9,386 bases of DNA from Methylococcaceae bacterium (GCA_003542275.1 DPKY01000041.1:1-9386); one strand, 5' to 3'; positions 1 to 6,739 are shown, numbered from the stretch's first letter. The notes: generated from the sequence alone by a model not told the origin. Made by a program: numbers and translations.

Positions 1-267
1 GAACAAGAAGCACAAGAGCGCCGCAAAAAAGAGCAAGAAAAAGCCGCAAAAGAAGACATTACTATCGAGCGTATTAAAAATGAATTGGAGCGTCAACGCG
101 CTTTAAGAGAAACCCGTCTACGCCTGTTGCGTGAGCAAAAAGCGAATGCGTTAGGGCACATCGAAGCGCCTGCGCCTGAAGACCCTAATGAAGTCAAAAA
201 AATGTCATTTATTATCAATACCATTACCAAGTTAAGCTCAAAACTCGGCACTGGGCTCAAACCCTAA
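1..267 (+). CDS. 3' end of a coiled-coil protein of unknown function (5'-truncated by window)
   Basis: An open frame runs from base 1 to a TAA at 265-267, giving 88 residues of the C-terminal part of a protein whose start lies outside the window. The first ~55 residues are very rich in Glu, Lys, Arg, Gln and Ala, with no Gly or Pro, and look like a charged alpha-helical coiled coil. A short Pro/Ala/Glu linker (about residues 56-63) follows, then a less charged tail ending GTGLKP. There is no membrane segment in the visible part. I do not recognise the family. The composition could fit a coiled-coil scaffold or a TolA-like helical stalk, but nothing specific supports either. A TTG at 85 could serve as an internal start, but the frame stays open upstream of it, so a longer gene is the better reading. 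It lies 21 bases before yjbQ and may be co-transcribed with it. Confidence 0.6.
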   Translation, partial: EQEAQERRKKEQEKAAKEDITIERIKNELERQRALRETRLRLLREQKANALGHIEAPAPEDPNEVKKMSFIINTITKLSSKLGTGLKP

Positions 268-288
268 CCACAACACGCCTACTTTATG

Positions 289-708
289 ATGTGGATGCAA
301 AAAGAAATTCAACTCAAAGCGCGGCAACGCGGTTTTCATTTGATTACAGACGAGATTGTCCGTCAACTCCCTGAACTCAATGAATGTGCCGTGGGACTGC
401 TTCATGTATTTATTAAGCACACTTCCGCATCACTTACCCTCAATGAAAACGCTGACCCGACGGTGCGTCAGGATTTTGAAGCGTTTTTCAATCGCGCCGT
501 GCCTGAAAATGCACCTTATTATGCACACACGCTTGAGGGCCCTGATGATATGCCCGCTCACCTAAAAAGCAGCTTGCTGGGCGCAAGCGTGACGATTCCC
601 GTAACAAAAGGCAAGCTCAATCTTGGTGTTTGGCAAGGGATTTATTTATGTGAACACCGCAATCACACTAGCGGTCGAGAGATTGTGATAACGCTTCACG
701 GCAACTAA
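289..708 (+). CDS. yjbQ: YjbQ family protein (UPF0047), putative secondary thiamine-phosphate synthase
   Basis: The 139-residue product matches the YjbQ/UPF0047 family over its whole length; E. coli YjbQ is about 138 residues. Family signatures visible are HTSASLTLNENADPTVRQD (residues 44-62), the EGPDDMPAHLKSSLLG block (83-98) and GVWQGIYLCEHR (113-124). The conserved His, Asn, Glu and Asp residues form the putative active site. E. coli YjbQ has been linked to a weak thiamine-phosphate synthase activity, but the physiological role of the family is not settled. It is a soluble cytoplasmic protein. I chose the ATG at 289 because E. coli YjbQ also begins Met-Trp; an in-frame ATG at 286 adds one Met, and 295 is possible. 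No Shine-Dalgarno sequence is obvious. The stop overlaps the stop of the convergent Smr gene by 4 bases. Confidence 0.93.
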   Translation: MWMQKEIQLKARQRGFHLITDEIVRQLPELNECAVGLLHVFIKHTSASLTLNENADPTVRQDFEAFFNRAVPENAPYYAHTLEGPDDMPAHLKSSLLGASVTIPVTKGKLNLGVWQGIYLCEHRNHTSGREIVITLHGN

Positions 709-1307
709 ACATCGTCCTCTTCCGCGCCATATTTATCCGATAAACGCAGCAACACAAACACCGCGCCCGTACCACCGTCTTTAGGCGTGGCTGAACAGAA
801 AGCTTGCACGTCTTTGTGCTGTCTTAGCCATTGATTTAATTCATTTTTAATGACCGGCAGATTGTCCTGCGAGCGGTAGCCTTTGCCGTGTACAATATGC
901 ACGCAACGACACCCCTCTTGCACGCTACTATGCAAAAAATGCAGCAGTTGTCGCTTAGCATCATGCCCCGTTAAGCCATGCAAATCAATTTCCGCGTCAA
1001 TGCCAAAATAACCGCGCCGCAATTTTTTCAACACATTATTTTGCAAACCTGCAGACAAAAAACTCAGTGAATCATAAATGCCCACGGTATGGATTTCATC
1101 GGGTGGACGTGTGCTTAAATGCGCATCAAAATTCACTTCCAGCGGTTTTGGATAAGGCCGTGGGCGCGGACGCTGGGACTGCGGGGTGATTTTATCTTGC
1201 TTGATAGCACGAACATCGCCCACCGCTTGACGAAACAGCATCGCACTGTCTTCCTGAGCGGCCGCCGCCTCACTCATCAGGGCATTAAACGCTTCTTGCT
1301 TGGGCAT
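705..1307 (-). CDS. Smr-domain endonuclease-like protein (SmrA/SmrB type)
   Basis: This 200-residue protein has an Smr (small MutS-related) domain at its C-terminal half: DLHGLT at 108-113, HGKG at 140-143 and GGTGAV at 178-183, the three classical Smr motifs. The N-terminal part carries a short motif (MLFRQAVGDVRAIKQD, about 23-38) typical of proteobacterial stand-alone Smr proteins, then a Pro/Arg-rich linker. By memory, the region around GLQNNVLKKLRRG (87-99) and the HGKG and C-terminal blocks resemble E. coli SmrA (YdaL). The DLHGLT motif is as in SmrB, which cleaves mRNA at collided ribosomes. I therefore do not assign a symbol. Nuclease activity on RNA or branched DNA is plausible from the family. 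The start overlaps the 3' end of ruvX by 23 bases, so it is likely the last gene of the gshB operon. It converges on yjbQ with overlapping stops. Confidence 0.9.
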   Translation of the reverse strand: MPKQEAFNALMSEAAAAQEDSAMLFRQAVGDVRAIKQDKITPQSQRPRPRPYPKPLEVNFDAHLSTRPPDEIHTVGIYDSLSFLSAGLQNNVLKKLRRGYFGIDAEIDLHGLTGHDAKRQLLHFLHSSVQEGCRCVHIVHGKGYRSQDNLPVIKNELNQWLRQHKDVQAFCSATPKDGGTGAVFVLLRLSDKYGAEEDDV

Positions 1308-1740
1308 TGAGCCAGGTCTGTAGAATCAATTGAGCGGCCAGCTCATCTTGCACCGCCCACAATTTGGTTGCATTAACGTGCACGTCATCAAATAAAAGCT
1401 GCTTTGCTTCAAAGGTTGAGAGCATTTCATCTTGTTGGTGAACGGGCAAATTAAACCGTCCATTGAGCTGGCGGCAAAATTTGCGCATTCGCGGCGTCAC
1501 GGGATTGTCTGAGCCATCATGTTGACGCGAAATTCCCACCACAAAGCCAGCGGGTTGCCATTCCGCCACTAATTTCTCAATGGCTTGCCAATTAGGTGAT
1601 TCATTGGGCGAGCGGAGCGTTTGCAAGGCGCTGGCCGTGGCGGTCGTCAGCTGGCCAACGGCCACCCCTATTTTCTTGGTGCCAAAATCAAATCCTAAGT
1701 AGGTATCCTGCACGCTACGCAAGAGCGGGTCTTTACGCAT
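1285..1740 (-). CDS. ruvX: RuvX/YqgF family RNase H-fold nuclease (putative Holliday junction resolvase)
   Basis: The 151-residue protein belongs to the YqgF/RuvX family, which acts in pre-16S rRNA 5'-end processing and has been proposed to resolve Holliday junctions. The RNase H-like acidic residues are visible: D18 in the LGFDFGTKKIGVAVG block, E105 in QDEMLSTFEA and D132 in QDELAAQLIL. The usual DER triad is DEM here, and the VVGLP segment reads VVGIS, so the family motifs are slightly divergent. I chose the ATG at 1740, which overlaps the yqgE stop by 8 bases (ATGCGTAA) and suggests translational coupling. A GTG at 1752 would add four residues. Neither start has a strong ribosome binding site. 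The yqgE-ruvX pairing is a common conserved gene pair in proteobacteria. The 3' end overlaps the Smr gene by 23 bases. Confidence 0.93.
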   Translation of the reverse strand: MRKDPLLRSVQDTYLGFDFGTKKIGVAVGQLTTATASALQTLRSPNESPNWQAIEKLVAEWQPAGFVVGISRQHDGSDNPVTPRMRKFCRQLNGRFNLPVHQQDEMLSTFEAKQLLFDDVHVNATKLWAVQDELAAQLILQTWLNAQARSV

Positions 1741-2299
1741 GACCCGCGCCACAGGTCAGTTTGTCAATATCCACGCCAATTTGACTCGCCGCCATGCGCC
1801 AACGTAAATCAATGGGGGTATCAAATAAAATGGGCTCACCAAACGGCGTATTGAGCCACGAATTGGCTAAAAACTCTTGCTCTAGCTGCCCTTTGCCCCA
1901 GCCCGCATAGCCAAGCGCCACAAAATAGCGCTCTGGCCCCTCGCCTTTAGCAATGGCTTCAATGATGTCACGGGAGGTGGTCAGTGAGATGGTATCGGAA
2001 ATAGGCAGCGTAATCGCCCATTGACCGCCTGTTGTATGCAGCACAAATCCCCGCTCCTGCTGAACCGGCCCGCCCATATAAACGGGTGCCTCCGCAGCGG
2101 CCATGGACGTGACGGGAATATCCATTTGCATGAAAATTTCTTTGAGTTTCATGTCAGATTGACGATTGATAACAATTCCTAGCGCCCCGTCCGCATTGTG
2201 TTGACAGAGATAGATTGCTGTTTGCGTAAAATGACTATCCAAAAGTGTTGGCATCGCAATGAGGAATTGATTATTTAAATACGCCGTGTCGTTTATCAT
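1733..2299 (-). CDS. yqgE: YqgE/AlgH family protein (UPF0301)
   Basis: This 188-residue protein matches the UPF0301 family (YqgE in E. coli, AlgH in Pseudomonas), whose members are about 185-190 residues. Recognisable blocks are the N-terminal LNNQFLIAMP followed by DSHFTQTAIYLCQHN, the GALGIVINR strand, the VYMGGPVQQERGFVLH block and ALGYAGWGKGQLEQE near the middle-to-C-terminal part. The protein is cytoplasmic and has no membrane segment or known catalytic motif. AlgH was described as a regulator of alginate production in Pseudomonas, but the molecular function is not established. The ATG at 2299 is preceded by a purine-rich stretch that may bind ribosomes weakly. The gene lies 51 bases after the TonB-family gene and overlaps ruvX, as in the Pseudomonas gshB-tonB3-algH-yqgF block. 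Confidence 0.95.
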   Translation of the reverse strand: MINDTAYLNNQFLIAMPTLLDSHFTQTAIYLCQHNADGALGIVINRQSDMKLKEIFMQMDIPVTSMAAAEAPVYMGGPVQQERGFVLHTTGGQWAITLPISDTISLTTSRDIIEAIAKGEGPERYFVALGYAGWGKGQLEQEFLANSWLNTPFGEPILFDTPIDLRWRMAASQIGVDIDKLTCGAGHA

Positions 2300-2350
2300 G
2301 TTCTTATTATCGTCTCTTTTCTTTTAATTTTGACTAAAAATTTGGGCTAA

Positions 2351-3157
2351 CTACTGCGCTGTTGTGATACCCGACTGGTCTGAAAATCGCCATACACGCG
2401 TAATAATTAACACATCTACCTCTTTAAGTAAATCAGCAGGCAATGCTGGAAATGGCGCACTCATACGCACAATTTTTTTCGCCGCTTCGTCAAGCGCAGG
2501 ATTCCCTGAAGACTGATTGATGCGAATGCTATAAATACTGCCATCGGCCCTAATGCCCACGTCCATGGTCAAGGTACTCGAGAAATCTTTTTGCATCGCT
2601 TCCTGCGGATAATTCATGTTCCCGGTGTGCTCAACTTTGGTTTCAAAATCTTTTAAATACTGCGCGGCGACGTATTTATGTGCGCTGATTGCATCGATAA
2701 ATTTCAACCGTTGCGCTGTTGTTTGCAGGGTTTGATTGCGCACATCAGTGGCTAATTGGCTAATTTGCTGTTGTAACAACTCAGGCGACAAACGCGGAGG
2801 GGAACTGTTTTCGTTGTCTGCTTTTTTGACTTGCTCACGCGTTACTGGCTTGTCTACGCTGTCAATAGGCGTTGCGATTTTTTTAGCGGCCTTCACTTTC
2901 GCTGGCGGGGGCAACGTATTTACCCTTTTCTGACGCGCCACTTGCTCCTCTGTTGCGGCGAGCGTTTTGCTGGCCAGTTGATTTTGCGCGGCCAACACGC
3001 TAGCGTCTTTGGGTTGACGAGGTGCTGGTTGGGTGATGAGTGTCACGTCCATGAGCGTTGGCGCTTTTTGCTCACGCACAGGCAATTTTAAAAAAACGCC
3101 AAACAACAACAGTCCGTGTAAAATGACCGCCGCACTAAAGGTAATAAACAGCGTCAT
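2351..3157 (-). CDS. TonB-family energy transducer (TonB3-like)
   Basis: The 268-residue protein has the TonB layout. A short cytoplasmic start leads directly into one hydrophobic helix (about residues 3-24, with a His at 14 like the TonB SxxxH helix). A long Lys/Pro/Gln/Ala-rich periplasmic linker follows, then a TonB C-terminal domain at about 180-262 with NYPQEA, a V.I..DGSI..I strand pair, SSGNPALDEAAKKIV and ITRVWRF. The linker is less Pro-rich than in classical TonB. Position between gshB and yqgE matches tonB3 (PA0406) of Pseudomonas aeruginosa, which has been reported to affect twitching motility. That is relevant because pilV and pilW are in this window. The ATG at 3157 overlaps the gshB stop (ATGA); the frame continues upstream for 27 codons, but that stretch is antigenic to neither family and lies inside gshB, so I exclude it. 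An ExbB/ExbD pair is not in view. Confidence 0.9.
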   Translation of the reverse strand: MTLFITFSAAVILHGLLLFGVFLKLPVREQKAPTLMDVTLITQPAPRQPKDASVLAAQNQLASKTLAATEEQVARQKRVNTLPPPAKVKAAKKIATPIDSVDKPVTREQVKKADNENSSPPRLSPELLQQQISQLATDVRNQTLQTTAQRLKFIDAISAHKYVAAQYLKDFETKVEHTGNMNYPQEAMQKDFSSTLTMDVGIRADGSIYSIRINQSSGNPALDEAAKKIVRMSAPFPALPADLLKEVDVLIITRVWRFSDQSGITTAQ

Positions 3158-4104
3158 TGCGCCACAACAGTTTGAATATGATCCATCAGCACACCGGCAA
3201 TGTTTAAACCAAACTGCGCATCTAATTCCTGCACACACGTTGGACTGGTGACATTAATTTCAGTGAGTGTATCGCCAATCACATCCAATCCAACAAAAAT
3301 AAGTCCTTTTGCTTTGAGCGTGGGTGCCACTTGGCGCACAATCCACGCATCACGCTCAGTTAAAGGCTGCCCTTGCGCACGCCCACCCGCAGCGAGATTT
3401 CCGCGTGTTTCCCCCGCTTGAGGAATTCGCGCCAGCGCGTAGGGAATCGCCTCACCATTGACCACTAAAATACGTTTATCACCGTCTTTGATGGCGGGCA
3501 AATACTGTTGCGCCATGATGTAGCGGTGATTGTGATGGGTCATGGTTTCTAAAATGACGCTGATATTGGGATCGTCAAGACGCAGGCGAAAAATAGACGC
3601 TCCGCCCATGCCATCGAGTGGCTTGACGATAATATCGCTATGCTCGGCTAAAAATTGACGAATTTGCGACGCTTGACTGCTCACCAGTGTGGGCGCACAA
3701 CAATGCGAAAACCAAGAAGTGAAAAGTTTCTCATTCGCATCGCGCAATGATTGCGGTTTATTGACCACATAAACGCCCGCTTCTTCTGCACGTTCTAAAA
3801 TCAGGGTGGCATACAAGAATTGCGCATCAAAGGGCGGGTCTTTGCGCATCAAAATCACATCAAGCTCTGCTAAATCAATGACTTGCTCACCTGTAAAGTC
3901 ATGCCAGCGTGTCATGTCACGCGCTACGGTCAGGGTGCGCACACGGGCGTAGGCCTTGCCATCACGCAGAAAAAGATCACCAAGTTCCATGTAATAAAGC
4001 GTCCAGCCACGCCGCTGTGCCTCAAGGAGCATGGCAAAACTGGTGTCTTTTTTGATGTTAATGTGGTCAATACTGTCCATGACCATGCCAAGTTTAATAG
4101 ACAT
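3154..4104 (-). CDS. gshB: Glutathione synthetase
   Basis: GshB joins gamma-glutamylcysteine and glycine with ATP to make glutathione, the second step of the pathway, in the cytoplasm. The product is 316 residues, the same length as E. coli GshB, and aligns throughout. Visible signatures are the N-terminal [18 protein letters not shown] start, [12 protein letters not shown] (82-93), [15 protein letters not shown] (114-128), the ATP-grasp glycine-rich loop [12 protein letters not shown] (161-172), [17 protein letters not shown] (225-241) and the metal-binding end [19 protein letters not shown] (272-290). No key residue seems to be missing. The ATG at 4104 is the natural start because the family begins a few residues before IKLG. 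The gene leads the minus-strand operon and its stop overlaps the TonB-family start by 4 bases. It is divergent from rpmB, with a likely promoter in the gap. Confidence 0.98.
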   Translation of the reverse strand: MSIKLGMVMDSIDHINIKKDTSFAMLLEAQRRGWTLYYMELGDLFLRDGKAYARVRTLTVARDMTRWHDFTGEQVIDLAELDVILMRKDPPFDAQFLYATLILERAEEAGVYVVNKPQSLRDANEKLFTSWFSHCCAPTLVSSQASQIRQFLAEHSDIIVKPLDGMGGASIFRLRLDDPNISVILETMTHHNHRYIMAQQYLPAIKDGDKRILVVNGEAIPYALARIPQAGETRGNLAAGGRAQGQPLTERDAWIVRQVAPTLKAKGLIFVGLDVIGDTLTEINVTSPTCVQELDAQFGLNIAGVLMDHIQTVVAQ

Positions 4105-4147
4105 TGCGTATTATCTTCTCGATTAGTGAATTGTAGAGGTAAAGGCA

Positions 4148-4176
4148 ATTATATCGAGTTTATTATTTACCTAGAA
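4148..4176 (-). promoter_or_regulatory. Candidate promoter of the gshB operon
   Basis: Read on the minus strand, bases 4153 to 4148 spell a perfect TATAAT -10 box, which would start transcription roughly 35-40 bases before the gshB ATG. The -35 position (about 4171-4176) reads TTCTAG, a poor match to TTGACA, so strength may depend on an activator or on other contacts. The box sits 13 bases from the -35 of the divergent rpmB promoter candidate, so the two polymerases could compete. Confidence 0.45.
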
Positions 4177-4194
4177 AAGAAATTTTGGTATAAA
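4166..4194 (+). promoter_or_regulatory. Candidate sigma-70 promoter with extended -10 for rpmB-rpmG
   Basis: The -35 box TTTACC (4166-4171) is separated by exactly 17 bases from TATAAA (4189-4194). A TG dinucleotide at 4186-4187 gives an extended -10 element. Transcription would begin near 4201, about 36 bases before the rpmB ATG. A strong promoter is expected for ribosomal protein genes. The assignment rests only on motif matches. Confidence 0.5.
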
Positions 4195-4236
4195 GCGCGA
4201 TTATATTTTACATTTATACAGCCACAGAGGTTTTTC

Positions 4237-4473
4237 ATGTCAAGAGTATGTCAAGTTACGGGTAAACGCCCAGTAACGGGAAACAATGTTTCACACGCAA
4301 ACAACAAAACAAGAAGACGTTTTTTGCCAAATCTTCAACATCACCGTTTTTGGGTAGAAAGCGAAAACCGTTGGGTACGTCTGCGTATTTCAACCAAAGC
4401 GATGCGTATTATCGATAAAAACGGTATTGATGCCGTGCTGGCAGATTTGCGCAAAGCGGGTCAAAAAATCTAA
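4237..4473 (+). CDS. rpmB: 50S ribosomal protein bL28
   Basis: bL28 is a small basic protein of the large ribosomal subunit. The 78-residue product has the standard family length and sequence: [12 protein letters not shown] at the start, the [19 protein letters not shown] block (about 16-34), [16 protein letters not shown] in the middle, and a C-terminal helix ending DLRKAGQKI. The ATG at 4237 is preceded by an AGAGG ribosome binding site about 7 bases upstream. The open frame extends far upstream into the gshB region, but bL28 homology and the binding site fix the start here. It is followed after 27 bases by rpmG, the usual rpmB-rpmG pair of proteobacteria. Confidence 0.98.
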   Translation: MSRVCQVTGKRPVTGNNVSHANNKTRRRFLPNLQHHRFWVESENRWVRLRISTKAMRIIDKNGIDAVLADLRKAGQKI

Positions 4474-4500
4474 TCCCTAATTTCCATCGAGGACAACATC

Positions 4501-4656
4501 ATGCGCGACAAAATTAAATTGATTTCGACAGAAGGTACGGGTCATTTTTATACCACCACAAAAAACAAAAAAACGATGCCAGAAAAAATGGAAATCAAAA
4601 AATTTGATCCATTTGTTCGCAGACACGTTATCTACAAAGAAGCTAAAATCAAATAG
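4501..4656 (+). CDS. rpmG: 50S ribosomal protein bL33 (zinc-free type)
   Basis: This 51-residue frame starts [20 protein letters not shown] and continues [20 protein letters not shown], the full bL33 sequence pattern, ending in a basic tail. It has no cysteines, so it is the C-minus form that does not bind zinc. The ATG at 4501 has a GAGGA ribosome binding site at 4489-4493. Together with rpmB it makes up the classical two-gene operon. A large hairpin begins 12 bases after the stop codon. Confidence 0.98.
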   Translation: MRDKIKLISTEGTGHFYTTTKNKKTMPEKMEIKKFDPFVRRHVIYKEAKIK

Positions 4657-4668
4657 TTTCATTGCGTT

Positions 4669-4714
4669 ATTAGCGTCAGGTTAACGCCTCTTGCGTTGCG
4701 TTAATCTGGCTAAT
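4669..4714 (+). terminator. Long hairpin after rpmG, possible terminator or 3' end stabiliser
   Basis: ATTAGC (4669-4674) pairs with GCTAAT (4709-4714), and CAGGTTAACGC (4677-4687) pairs with GCGTTAATCTG (4698-4708) with one G-U wobble. This gives a 17-pair stem with a 2-base bulge (4675-4676) and a 10-base loop. No T run follows on either strand, so it is not a textbook intrinsic terminator. It may still end or protect the rpmB-rpmG message, or be a palindromic repeat element. Confidence 0.45.
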
Positions 4715-4748
4715 ATCACGTTGTGCCTAATCTCTTTTTATTCCTATC

Positions 4749-4778
4749 TTGTTAAACCCCCAGTCAATCGATTACTAT
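4749..4778 (+). promoter_or_regulatory. Weak candidate promoter before the lipoprotein-dcd gene group
   Basis: TTGTTA (4749-4754) and TACTAT (4773-4778) are spaced by 18 bases, each matching the sigma-70 consensus at four of six positions. Transcription would start about 35 bases before the lipoprotein ATG at 4820. The 163-base gap after rpmG holds only this and the hairpin. The call is weak because AT-rich sequence gives such matches by chance. Confidence 0.25.
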
Positions 4779-4819
4779 TTACCGCGTTGCTTTACTTTTT
4801 GACACTACACGGTAATTTT

Positions 4820-5218
4820 ATGACATCAACAACCAAAATCAGTTTTCTTCTTGTTAGCACCCTTTCGCTTGCTGGTTGCTATAGCCAAGGCGGCTGGACA
4901 CCCACTGTCGACGCCTACAATGACCCTAACGCGCAATTTATCAACCGCGACATGGCAGAATGTCAACAACTCGCCACGCACGCCTCAGGCGGCACCGCGA
5001 AAGAAACCGCCATTGGTGCGGGCGTTGGTGGTTTAATTGGTGGTGCAGCGGGCGCGGCGCTCGGCGCTATTGCGGGGAGTCCTGGGACTGGCGCGGCGCT
5101 CGGCGCGGCAGCGGGCGGCCTTGGTGGCGCGGCAAAACAAGGACTCTCCGCAGAAGACGAATATAAACGTGCCTACTCAAGTTGTATGCGCAATCGCGGT
5201 CACAATATCGTTAACTAA
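4820..5218 (+). CDS. Glycine-zipper lipoprotein
   Basis: The 132-residue product begins MTSTTKISFLLVSTLSLAGC, a lipoprotein signal peptide with lipobox LAGC and acylated Cys20, so it should be anchored to a membrane from the periplasmic side. Residues about 62-106 form a glycine zipper (GAGVGGLIGGAAGAALGAIAG followed by GAALGAAAGGLGGAA), which may pack as a membrane-inserting hairpin. The flanks carry two further cysteines, C48 (DMAECQQ) and C122 (YSSCMRNRG), a spacing seen in similar lipoproteins and fit for a disulfide. The frame is open upstream to about 4691, but the signal peptide fixes the ATG at 4820. It lies 27 bases before dcd and is the first gene of the plus-strand group. The exact role is unknown; related proteins are envelope-associated. 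Confidence 0.85.
   Translation: MTSTTKISFLLVSTLSLAGCYSQGGWTPTVDAYNDPNAQFINRDMAECQQLATHASGGTAKETAIGAGVGGLIGGAAGAALGAIAGSPGTGAALGAAAGGLGGAAKQGLSAEDEYKRAYSSCMRNRGHNIVN
5051..5105 (+). repeat. 16-base direct repeat inside the glycine-zipper gene
   Basis: GGCGCGGCGCTCGGCG occurs at 5051-5066 and identically at 5090-5105, an offset of 39 bases or 13 codons. Both copies are in frame and encode Gly-Ala-Ala-Leu-Gly. The segment is far more GC-rich than the surroundings, so the zipper may have grown by internal duplication and could vary in length between strains. Confidence 0.8.
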
Positions 5219-5245
5219 TTTTTTTACTTTATTTCCCAACGCGCT

Positions 5246-5812
5246 ATGAGCATAAAATCAGATAAATGGATACGTCGCATGGCGACAGAGCACGCGATGA
5301 TTAGCCCTTTTGAGCCCAATCAAGTGCGTGAAAATCAACAGGGGCGCGTGATTTCGTTTGGCACGTCAAGCTATGGCTACGATGTGCGTTGTGCTGATGA
5401 ATTTAAAATTTTCACGAATATCAATTCAGCCATTGTCGATCCAAAAAACTTTGATCCCACCAGCTTTGTTGATGTGCAATCTGATGTGTGTATTATTCCC
5501 CCCAATTCGTTTGCTCTGGCGAGAACCGTGGAATATTTTCGTATTCCCCGTGACGTTCTCACTATTTGCCTGGGAAAATCCACTTATGCGCGTTGTGGCA
5601 TTATTGTCAATGTCACCCCTTTAGAACCCGAGTGGGAGGGCCATGTCACACTGGAATTTTCAAACACAACCACCCTTCCCGCGAAAATTTACGCGAATGA
5701 AGGCGTTGCCCAAATGTTGTTTTTTGGCGGCGATGAACAGTGTGAAACCTCCTATGCGGATAGAGGTGGAAAGTACCAAGGTCAAACTGGCGTGACACTG
5801 CCCAAAACGTAG
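5246..5812 (+). CDS. dcd: dCTP deaminase
   Basis: Dcd deaminates dCTP to dUTP, feeding dTMP synthesis in the cytoplasm as a homotrimer. The 188-residue product has the usual length of the shorter Dcd group. Signatures visible are the N-terminal [24 protein letters not shown] (38-49), [20 protein letters not shown] (111-130) with the Ser112 and Arg116 positions, the catalytic Glu137 in [10 protein letters not shown] (133-142), and the C-terminal [20 protein letters not shown] lid (167-186) that closes over the nucleotide. All key residues are present. The ATG at 5246 is the family start even though no Shine-Dalgarno sequence is visible. It is placed 27 bases after the glycine-zipper gene and 34 before the JAMM gene. 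No functional tie with those envelope genes is obvious. Confidence 0.98.
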   Translation: MSIKSDKWIRRMATEHAMISPFEPNQVRENQQGRVISFGTSSYGYDVRCADEFKIFTNINSAIVDPKNFDPTSFVDVQSDVCIIPPNSFALARTVEYFRIPRDVLTICLGKSTYARCGIIVNVTPLEPEWEGHVTLEFSNTTTLPAKIYANEGVAQMLFFGGDEQCETSYADRGGKYQGQTGVTLPKT

Positions 5813-5846
5813 CTTACCTTTTCATATTCTTTCGTAAAAAACCATC

Positions 5847-6254
5847 ATGAGCGCCTCTATTACTCTCTCACGCCGTCTTGCAAGTCAGTTACTGCATCTT
5901 GCGCAAATCTCCCCTGACGCGGAGGTATGTGGCATTGTGAGTCAAAAAAATCAACAACCTCAACGCTGCTACCCCATTAAAAACATCGCTTCAAATCCCG
6001 CGACAGCGTTTTTATTTGACCCAGCGGAACATATTTCAACCATGAAAACGTTGCGTGAACGTGGTGAAGAGATATTGGCTATTTATCATTCTCACCCCAG
6101 TGCCCCCGCCACGCCTTCTGCACTTGACGTGGCAAATGTTGCTGATGAAAATGTGTTACATTTTATTATTTCGCTAAGTACAAAAGGCATTTTAGAATTG
6201 CGTGCTTTTAACATTGCACAAAACCAAGCCACTGAGCTACGCATTACACTCTAA
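5847..6254 (+). CDS. JAMM/MPN-domain metallopeptidase, M67 family
   Basis: The 135-residue protein is a stand-alone prokaryotic JAMM (Mov34/MPN/PAD-1) domain. The zinc-site signature is complete: E26 in EVCG, then H81-S-H83-P followed by seven residues from H83 to S91 and D94 (HSHPSAPATPSALD). Such enzymes are zinc-dependent isopeptidases or peptidases. Bacterial members of this class can trim ubiquitin-like sulfur carrier proteins such as ThiS- or MoaD-related proteins, but no such partner is encoded in this window, so the substrate is unknown. It has no signal peptide and is likely cytoplasmic. The ATG at 5847 fits the family start. No strong ribosome binding site is seen. It sits 34 bases after dcd and 28 before a lipoprotein gene, so co-transcription is likely. 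Confidence 0.9.
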   Translation: MSASITLSRRLASQLLHLAQISPDAEVCGIVSQKNQQPQRCYPIKNIASNPATAFLFDPAEHISTMKTLRERGEEILAIYHSHPSAPATPSALDVANVADENVLHFIISLSTKGILELRAFNIAQNQATELRITL

Positions 6255-6282
6255 GCAATACACTATTGAGACTTTATTTTCC

Positions 6283-6711
6283 ATGAAAAAAATTTTATTC
6301 CTCACGCTCACCGCGTTGCTGCTAAATGGATGCAGTGAAAAAGACACCTACGAAGCGGCTGTTTTAGCACAATTACAATTAGAAAAAGCCTCACAAAACG
6401 CCAAAGACTACAACATTCCTGCTGAAAAAATGGCAACTTGTATTGTTGACGCGTCTTCAAGCAATATGCCTGGGCTATTTCTCTTAGACCCTGCCCGCTT
6501 GACGGCATATCGCAATTACACAAAAATGCTCACGCTTGCACAATCGGCTGACCCTAAAAAAACCATGGATGAATTGCGCAATGATTTTGGCTCTCCCAAA
6601 GACTTAGCGGCGGCACGTTCTAATTACACAGAAAGTGAAATGGAGTGCATTGCAACCTTTATGGAAACAACTGAAAATGGCGATGCAAGCGCCAGCGCAG
6701 AACCGAAATAA
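6283..6711 (+). CDS. Putative lipoprotein of unknown function
   Basis: The 142-residue product starts MKKILFLTLTALLLNGCSEK, a short lipoprotein signal with lipobox LNGC and acylated Cys17. The mature part is mainly helical and charged, with Cys53 (MATCIVD) and Cys122 (MECIATF) able to form one disulfide, and an acidic/Ala/Ser-rich tail. No known domain is recognised. The frame is open further upstream to 6202, inside the JAMM gene, but the signal peptide makes the ATG at 6283 the start. It follows the JAMM gene by 28 bases and precedes another putative lipoprotein by 28 bases. An envelope role is inferred only from the signal. Confidence 0.8.
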   Translation: MKKILFLTLTALLLNGCSEKDTYEAAVLAQLQLEKASQNAKDYNIPAEKMATCIVDASSSNMPGLFLLDPARLTAYRNYTKMLTLAQSADPKKTMDELRNDFGSPKDLAAARSNYTESEMECIATFMETTENGDASASAEPK

Positions 6712-6739
6712 TCCTTCTTTCACTTAGGGCGGTGTCACA

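Noticed and set aside
3883..4236. Upstream extension of the rpmB frame and other frames antisense to gshB
   Set aside because: It overlaps the well-supported gshB on the other strand, and bL28 has its own start with a ribosome binding site at 4237.
4477..4662. Minus-strand frame over rpmG rich in Phe
   Set aside because: It is the antisense shadow of the Lys-rich bL33 gene.
4799..4804. Perfect TTGACA before the glycine-zipper gene
   Set aside because: A -10 box at normal spacing would fall inside the gene at 4822-4827 and reads GACATC, so no promoter is supported.
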